In this document: in pieces, positions 6,601 to 10,179 of the stretch | Numbering within the stretch: the first letter of the stretch is position 1 | Layout of the letters: each line of letters opens with the position of its first letter | Assembly (NCBI GenBank): GCA_964525045.1 | Contig: CAZGFD010000048.1 | Coordinates: 1-10,179, forward strand | Length of the DNA stretch: 10,179 nt | Direction of reading: 5' to 3' | Source of the DNA: G020348185 sp964525045 | GTDB lineage: Bacteria; Nitrospirota; Nitrospiria; Nitrospirales; UBA8639 | Made by a program: the position numbers and the translations under genes | The notes under the pieces: model-generated | Told to the model about the DNA's origin: nothing | Database searches by the model: none | Seen by the model: only the letters and a program-made list of their open reading frames with translations

Positions 6601-9600
6601 AAATCGACTGGGTCTATGACGCCTATGGCAACCCCCTCCAGGAGGCTCACCATGGGGACGTGGCGGTCTCGGGGGATGAGCGTACGGTGTCGCGGAGTTT
6701 TTCCCCGAATATCAGCGACTGGCTGGTGGCCTATCCCGACCGGGAAATCCGGTATGCGGGCGTGGGGCCCGGAACGCGGGTGGCGCAGACGGACTTCTTC
6801 TACGATGGGGGAAGCGGCGCCCCGACCCAGGGGAACCTCACTTCGGAGATCCGGTGGCACGACCAGGGCGCGGACGTGATGACCCAGTGGACCTATGATG
6901 CCTACGGGAACCGGCTCACGCGGAGGGAGGCGGCCACGGGGGCCACCACCACCTGGACCTATGATGCGTCGCAGACCTTTGTGGTGACGGAAACCAATGC
7001 CCTCTCCCACCCCCCGATCCGGACCGCCTATTATGGGGTAGATGGCGAGGCCATCGATACCGGACTTTTCGGGCAACTGAAACGCGTGACCGATGCCAAT
7101 GGGGCCGTCACGAAAACTGCCTATGATCGGCTGGGGCGGGTCACGCGAGTCACGCATCCGGATGGGTTGTTTACCGACACGGCCTATCAGTATTTCGGCC
7201 AGGGGGTGGGCACGCAGCGGGTGCAGACCTATTGGGAACATACCAATGCCCCCAACGATCAGGTGTATCCCAACTCCCCATACGGGGAACTTGCCAGTCA
7301 GTGGTTTGATGGCCTGGGGCGGGTCATCAAGGATCAGCAACCGGGCACGGAACTCAACTATGAACGCACCACCGATTTTACCTATGATGCCCGAGGCCTA
7401 CTGGTGACCCAAAGTCTCCCCCATTTTGCGGTGCCTCCGCCTTTTGGAGAGGCCTTCATCACCTACACCTACGAGGCGCTGGGGCGGGTGAAGACGGTCT
7501 CGTATCCGGATGGGCGGGTGGAACACACCTGCTATGAGGGCGGGGCCACCGCCACGGTCGATGCCAACGGGCATAAACGGCGCACGGTGCGGGATCCCTA
7601 TGGGCAGGTCGTGACTGTCCAGGAATATGACGGCGAGGTGACGAGCTGCTCGGCTGGTGCAGGAAGCTCCGCAACCACCACGGCGTACGCCTACGATGCC
7701 CTGGGCAACCTGACCACGGTCACCGATGCCCAAGGCAATATCACGGCCATGGACTATGACAGCCTGTCGCGCAAAATCCAGATGGATGATCCGGATATGG
7801 GGATCTGGACCTATGCCTACGATGCGGGGGTCAATCTGATCCGCCAAACGGATGCCAAGGGCCAAGTCCTCCACTTTCAGTACGACCTCCTCCATCGTCG
7901 CGTGCAGAAAGATTTTGACACGGCGAAGGCGCTGGGCAGTGGGGATGTGCAGTGGAGCTATGATGGTGCGAACCCCAATGGAATGGGCCGATTGACGAAG
8001 GTCGAGCATCCCACGGCGTCCTTCCCATCAGCCACGGAGTATGGGTATGATGGGCGCGGCCGGGTGACCAGCAAGACGGAGACCATTGGCGCTCAAACCT
8101 TTACCTTCCTTCAGACCTACGATGGCCTCGACCGCGAGACATCCATGACCTACCCGGATGGGAGTGTGGTGGAGAAGGACTACTATGGGGCCTATCTGAG
8201 TCAGGTGCGCGAGCTGGGGGGGGAGCCATATGCCACGGTGGCTGTCTCCCCGAATCCCTTGGGCTATACCGAGCTGGGGCAACCCAAGAACCTCGCCACG
8301 GGCAATGGGGTGACCACCGCCTATGCTTACGAGGATTTCAATTATCGGCTCACCACGCTGAAAACCACCCGGTGCGACGGGACGATCTGTGTTCCCGGTG
8401 TGCTGGACCCCACGACCCTGCAAGAGTTCACCTATGGATATGATCCGGGGGGTAATGTGACGAGTATCCTAGATCCACAGCATAGCCATCAGAGTTTTGG
8501 CTATGATGCCCGTGATCGCCTCACCCAGGCGACGGTGGGAGAGGTGACACGCACGTATACCTATGATGCGATCGGCAACATGCTCAGCAACTCGCAGGTG
8601 GGCACGTACACGTACCCACCCAGTGGGCCCTCGAGTGTGCGCCCGCATGCGGTGACGACCGCCGGGCCCTACACGTATACGTATGACGCCAATGGGAATC
8701 TGACCACCGGGGCCAACCGGACGATCGAGTATGATCACGACAACCGCCCGATCACGATCACCAGTACGGGCTATGGGGGGCCACCGGTGGCGCCGACGAT
8801 CACGACGCCACCGACCGATCAGACGGTGGCCGTCGGGGGATCGGCCACCTTTACCGTGGTGGCGACGGGGACCGCCCCCGTGAGTTATCAGTGGCGGCGC
8901 GATGGCGTGGACATTCCGGGTGCCATTGCAACCAGCTATCGGCTGGCTTCGACGACGTTGAATGATTCCGGGACGGTCTTGACCGTGGAGGTCGCCAACC
9001 CGGCTGGCCATGTCACGAGTGCCGGGGCGACGCTCACCGTCGTCCCGACCTATCCCCTGACCGTCACGATGGAGGGCACAGGCAGTGGGACAGTCACGAG
9101 TAATCCATCGCGTCTTTCCTGTTCCAGCACGTGTTCCGAATCCTTTACCCATGGCACGGCCGTGACACTCACCGCGGCTCCCCAACCTGGCATGACCTTC
9201 CGGGGCTGGAACGGCGGCGGCTGCAGTGGCACGGGAAATTGTGTCGTGACCATGGACCAGGCGTACAATGTCACAGCCACCTTCGGGCGCTTCCTCGCGT
9301 CCTGGCCGTTAGAGGGGAATGCCAGCGATGCGTCCGGACAGGGCCAGGATGGGGTTCTCATCGGCACACCCCTGACGGTCACCGGCCAACATGGCCAAGC
9401 GCTCGAGTTTGATGGCAATCAGGAATACGTCAGCCTACCGACCGGGAGCCTGACGGCGAATCAATCCGAAGTGACGCTGGCCATGTGGGTGAAGCCGGAG
9501 GCCTGGGGAAACATGATGGTGCTTTATGCTGAAGATCTCCGTGAAGGGTCATTCCCTTTTGAAACCTTCAATGGCCAGTTCGCCATTCGCCCGAGTGGTT

Positions 9601-10179
9601 GGGTGACGCGAGATACCACCACCGGGACAACGGGAACTCCCAACAATACCCTTACCCTACCCGATTTGAGTGGGGCGCTCGGGGCCTGGCATCACCTGAT
9701 CTTTGTGTACAGTGTCAGCGCCCAGCGCAAGGCGATTTACCTCGATGGTACCCTCGTGAATGCCACCTCGGTATCCATTGATCCCTTGACCGGCAGCCGG
9801 AATGATGCGGCGTTAGGAAGCTCCTCGTCAGTGGGAGCCTTCTGGGGCGGGGATGGGAGCACACGGTATCAGGGAGCCCTTGATGAAGTTCGCCTGTTCG
9901 ACTATGCCCTCACCGACGCGGAGATTGCGGATTTGGCGGGCAGCCCCCCGCCAAGCGCGACGCCTCCCAGTATCACGGCCCAGCCGCAGAACGTGACCGT
10001 GACCGAACCGAATGGGGCGACCTTTACAGTGACCGCCAGTGGGACCGCGCCGTTGAGCTATCAATGGCAACGCAATGGAGCCACGATCGCCGGGGCGACG
10101 AGTGCGGGTTACACCCTCAGTCCGACGGCCCCGGCCGATTCGGGCGCGACATTTGCCGTAGTCGTGAGTAATAGTGCGG
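3687..10179 (+). CDS. Giant secreted SpvB/TcB-like YD-repeat protein with Ig-like and LamG domains (3' end missing)
   Basis: The frame is open for 2164 codons with no stop. Residues 1-33 are a Sec signal peptide (cut after VLA33). About 46-330 is an SpvB domain, with the typical PLTVLPGRQGLQPELALVY and GNGWVGMGW segments. Residues 362-810 carry one degenerate and six good calcium-type repeats (DxDGDGxAD) forming a beta-propeller. Residues 792-887 match the TcdB mid-N domain (LLVGVENGLGG, GGYYHLGERDFRGFHRAEM). Residues 977-1692 are YD/Rhs repeats. From 1703 the protein is Ig-like (1703-1786), divergent InlB-like repeat (1789-1866, GMTFRGWNGGGCSGTGNC), LamG-like (1869-2083) and Ig-like again (2094 onward). 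In Tc toxins the first part builds the TcB shell that encloses a C-terminal toxin. Here the Sec signal and adhesion modules point to a surface or secreted protein, possibly a carbohydrate- or cell-binding one. No Rhs core or toxin tip is visible. Confidence 0.93.
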   Translation, partial: MLSHNRPVLSNLLCLGILVSLWLLPMGPPRVLAQEADADVPIVQVGGTVHGDLFTGQATLSVPLTVLPGRQGLQPELALVYGSANGNGWVGMGWKLEKGVIERNLKFGVDYEADDYVFRLDGVNVELVNIGNDEYRAKIEGGFTRIQKKTGAEGPYFEATDRYGTRYIFGERARVADPDDTTRVFRWCLERVEDPNGNYMTFTYETPDGDNQAYLTTIAYTGHEGEGLAPATTVAFELEDRPDAPTLYTSHFPMRTSKRLTKIVMNAPNGEAMRSYQLAYHTTLSSSGRSLLQSVKECGRPRDNGDGTVTETCLPAQTFTYTTPQGVSFSEYLQSLPLEGTSCSTGSGCRGRTDVPQGPVGPSDIDGNGRLELVALSHLPKTGEEPPPDPDPQGQTPDAHTNCVVSASIPGFTHGSLCTWFYDSHTNYGLELPEERTNHWAPFNQLEVTAPVRGTPDHRLAEGPTGFADITGNGATEVYQWDFDGMIDLHIPQLAADQRVLESWVSLPDVLTWDSFSETTDPQELNFRIGFADIDGDGQADFWGRKGLTVEVHLASEYDAANQEQTFEPAKTFTWAEMGPLGSPMGFVDVNGDGEADFWGWRADGDVEIRLSQGDGTVGSPVILPWVNDSNRERPLGFADINGDGLADFWGWAVVTDGPYVTGHLYYAMAQGDGSFGSPQSLFWADPPPESSPPDPETDLSLLGRIGFADVNGDGKADVYGWKPDVPGITVHLTQKDGTISATGETVGWTGNAGNDGPFGFADMTGDGLADFYGWTASGWGGQVNILRAGGEKPDLLVGVENGLGGTWTLTYVSTADSAHAAEQTQFPFALPIVQEVLVDDGYSNLSRTTYGVTGGYYHLGERDFRGFHRAEMRDPRGITTRTWFHQGNDVAVDVNDPTVADGYLKGARYRETVTGPDPNNQGGFGEGVEIVYAKTETIYADDTDSHAPFFTPPQTQTQWRCGEAGPCQVSQIDWVYDAYGNPLQEAHHGDVAVSGDERTVSRSFSPNISDWLVAYPDREIRYAGVGPGTRVAQTDFFYDGGSGAPTQGNLTSEIRWHDQGADVMTQWTYDAYGNRLTRREAATGATTTWTYDASQTFVVTETNALSHPPIRTAYYGVDGEAIDTGLFGQLKRVTDANGAVTKTAYDRLGRVTRVTHPDGLFTDTAYQYFGQGVGTQRVQTYWEHTNAPNDQVYPNSPYGELASQWFDGLGRVIKDQQPGTELNYERTTDFTYDARGLLVTQSLPHFAVPPPFGEAFITYTYEALGRVKTVSYPDGRVEHTCYEGGATATVDANGHKRRTVRDPYGQVVTVQEYDGEVTSCSAGAGSSATTTAYAYDALGNLTTVTDAQGNITAMDYDSLSRKIQMDDPDMGIWTYAYDAGVNLIRQTDAKGQVLHFQYDLLHRRVQKDFDTAKALGSGDVQWSYDGANPNGMGRLTKVEHPTASFPSATEYGYDGRGRVTSKTETIGAQTFTFLQTYDGLDRETSMTYPDGSVVEKDYYGAYLSQVRELGGEPYATVAVSPNPLGYTELGQPKNLATGNGVTTAYAYEDFNYRLTTLKTTRCDGTICVPGVLDPTTLQEFTYGYDPGGNVTSILDPQHSHQSFGYDARDRLTQATVGEVTRTYTYDAIGNMLSNSQVGTYTYPPSGPSSVRPHAVTTAGPYTYTYDANGNLTTGANRTIEYDHDNRPITITSTGYGGPPVAPTITTPPTDQTVAVGGSATFTVVATGTAPVSYQWRRDGVDIPGAIATSYRLASTTLNDSGTVLTVEVANPAGHVTSAGATLTVVPTYPLTVTMEGTGSGTVTSNPSRLSCSSTCSESFTHGTAVTLTAAPQPGMTFRGWNGGGCSGTGNCVVTMDQAYNVTATFGRFLASWPLEGNASDASGQGQDGVLIGTPLTVTGQHGQALEFDGNQEYVSLPTGSLTANQSEVTLAMWVKPEAWGNMMVLYAEDLREGSFPFETFNGQFAIRPSGWVTRDTTTGTTGTPNNTLTLPDLSGALGAWHHLIFVYSVSAQRKAIYLDGTLVNATSVSIDPLTGSRNDAALGSSSSVGAFWGGDGSTRYQGALDEVRLFDYALTDAEIADLAGSPPPSATPPSITAQPQNVTVTEPNGATFTVTASGTAPLSYQWQRNGATIAGATSAGYTLSPTAPADSGATFAVVVSNSA
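5082..6050 (+). repeat. Six FG-GAP/VCBS-like beta-propeller repeats in the giant protein
   Basis: Repeat units start at residues 466, 530, 586, 637, 707 and 760, spaced 51-70 residues apart. The consensus is GFADxxGDGxADFWGW. Five of the six contain GDG in a calcium-type loop and one has GNG. Four of the last five end FWGW, VYGW or FYGW; the unit at 530 reads FWGR. Tc-toxin TcB carries a six-bladed propeller at the equivalent position, so six visible units fit that architecture. A seventh, weak unit (PSDIDGNGRLELVAL) lies at residues 362-376. Confidence 0.85.
6609..8762 (+). repeat. YD (Rhs-type) repeat array in the giant protein
   Basis: From residue 977 to about 1692 the protein repeats the YDxxGNLxxxTDxxG theme: WVYDAYGNPL, WTYDAYGNRL, AYDRLGRVTRVTHPDG, YAYDALGNLTTVTDAQGN, YDSLSRK, YDGRGRVTSK, GYDARDRLTQA, YTYDAIGNML, YTYDANGNLTTG and IEYDHDNRPITIT. 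In the DNA this shows as many short near-repeats of acctatgatgc. YD arrays form hollow beta-sheet shells in TcB/TcC and Rhs toxins. The array stops before any DPxGLxxG-type Rhs core motif. Confidence 0.9.
8793..10179 (+). other. Adhesion-type domain block (Ig, InlB-like, LamG, Ig) in the giant protein
   Basis: Two Ig-like units (8793-9044 and from 9966) share PxIT, TFTVxAxGTAPxSYQW and a following IxGA block, but are diverged at the DNA level. Between them are an InlB-type divergent repeat whose cysteine pairs lie in CSSTC and CSGTGNC, and a LamG/concanavalin-like domain. The LamG-like domain has a typical opening (WPLEGNASDASGQGQDG), a middle TLAMWVKPE, a HHLIFVYS strand and a closing GALDEVRLFDYALTDAEI. 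Such modules are common in secreted bacterial proteins that bind polysaccharides or other surfaces. The block directly follows the YD array without an Rhs core. Confidence 0.85.

Noticed and set aside
6018..7340. 440-codon open frame on the minus strand
   Set aside because: It lies antisense to the SpvB/YD gene, whose plus-strand frame has clear domains throughout. The minus frame is Pro/Gly/Arg/Ile-rich and non-homologous in look, as expected from a GC-rich repetitive gene read backwards.
5274..8762. Regularly repeated short DNA words as a possible CRISPR or tandem satellite
   Set aside because: The repeats are in frame, vary in spacing and encode propeller and YD protein motifs, so the coding repeats explain them.
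8469..9185. 238-codon open frame on the minus strand
   Set aside because: It is antisense to the end of the YD array and the Ig/InlB-like domains; Arg/Gly-rich shadow without signal, domain or ribosome site.

Overview
The window looks like chromosomal DNA of a Gram-negative (diderm) bacterium. Two genes encode Sec-exported outer-membrane beta-barrel proteins with aromatic C-terminal strands, and the largest gene encodes a Sec-exported giant cell-surface or secreted protein. No RNA gene, ribosomal gene or housekeeping enzyme pins down the taxon. The gene mix (CFI-box protein, short OMP paralogues, SpvB/YD/LamG giant protein, moderately high GC) would fit a Nitrospirota-like or deltaproteobacterial-type genome, but that is inference.

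Positions 1-1822 hold a tightly packed plus-strand group. It comprises the 3' part of a CFI-box protein with a C-terminal membrane anchor, a 112-residue exported or anchored protein of unknown function that overlaps it by ATGA, and, 7 nt further on, an outer-membrane beta-barrel. A paralogue of that barrel lies tail-to-tail on the minus strand (2171-2854). The 348-bp convergent gap carries no convincing gene.

Positions 2855-3686 form an 832-bp divergent intergenic region with no credible gene but a lot of structure. It has several perfect small hairpins, a minus-strand RNA-like fold that shares sequence elements with the M-box (ykoK) magnesium riboswitch family, two G-tract repeats, a dispersed CCCCTCAA repeat and a long T-tract.

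Positions 3687-10179 are a single open frame of 2164 codons that leaves the window without a stop. It has a signal peptide and then the layout of the Tc-toxin TcB/TcC shell: SpvB domain, six calcium-motif beta-propeller repeats, TcdB mid domain, and a long YD (Rhs) repeat array. Just where a YD array would normally run into the Rhs core, the protein changes to adhesion-type modules: Ig-like, divergent InlB-like repeat, LamG-like and a second Ig-like domain. The C-terminus, which would decide whether this is a toxin capsule, a surface adhesin or both, lies outside the window.
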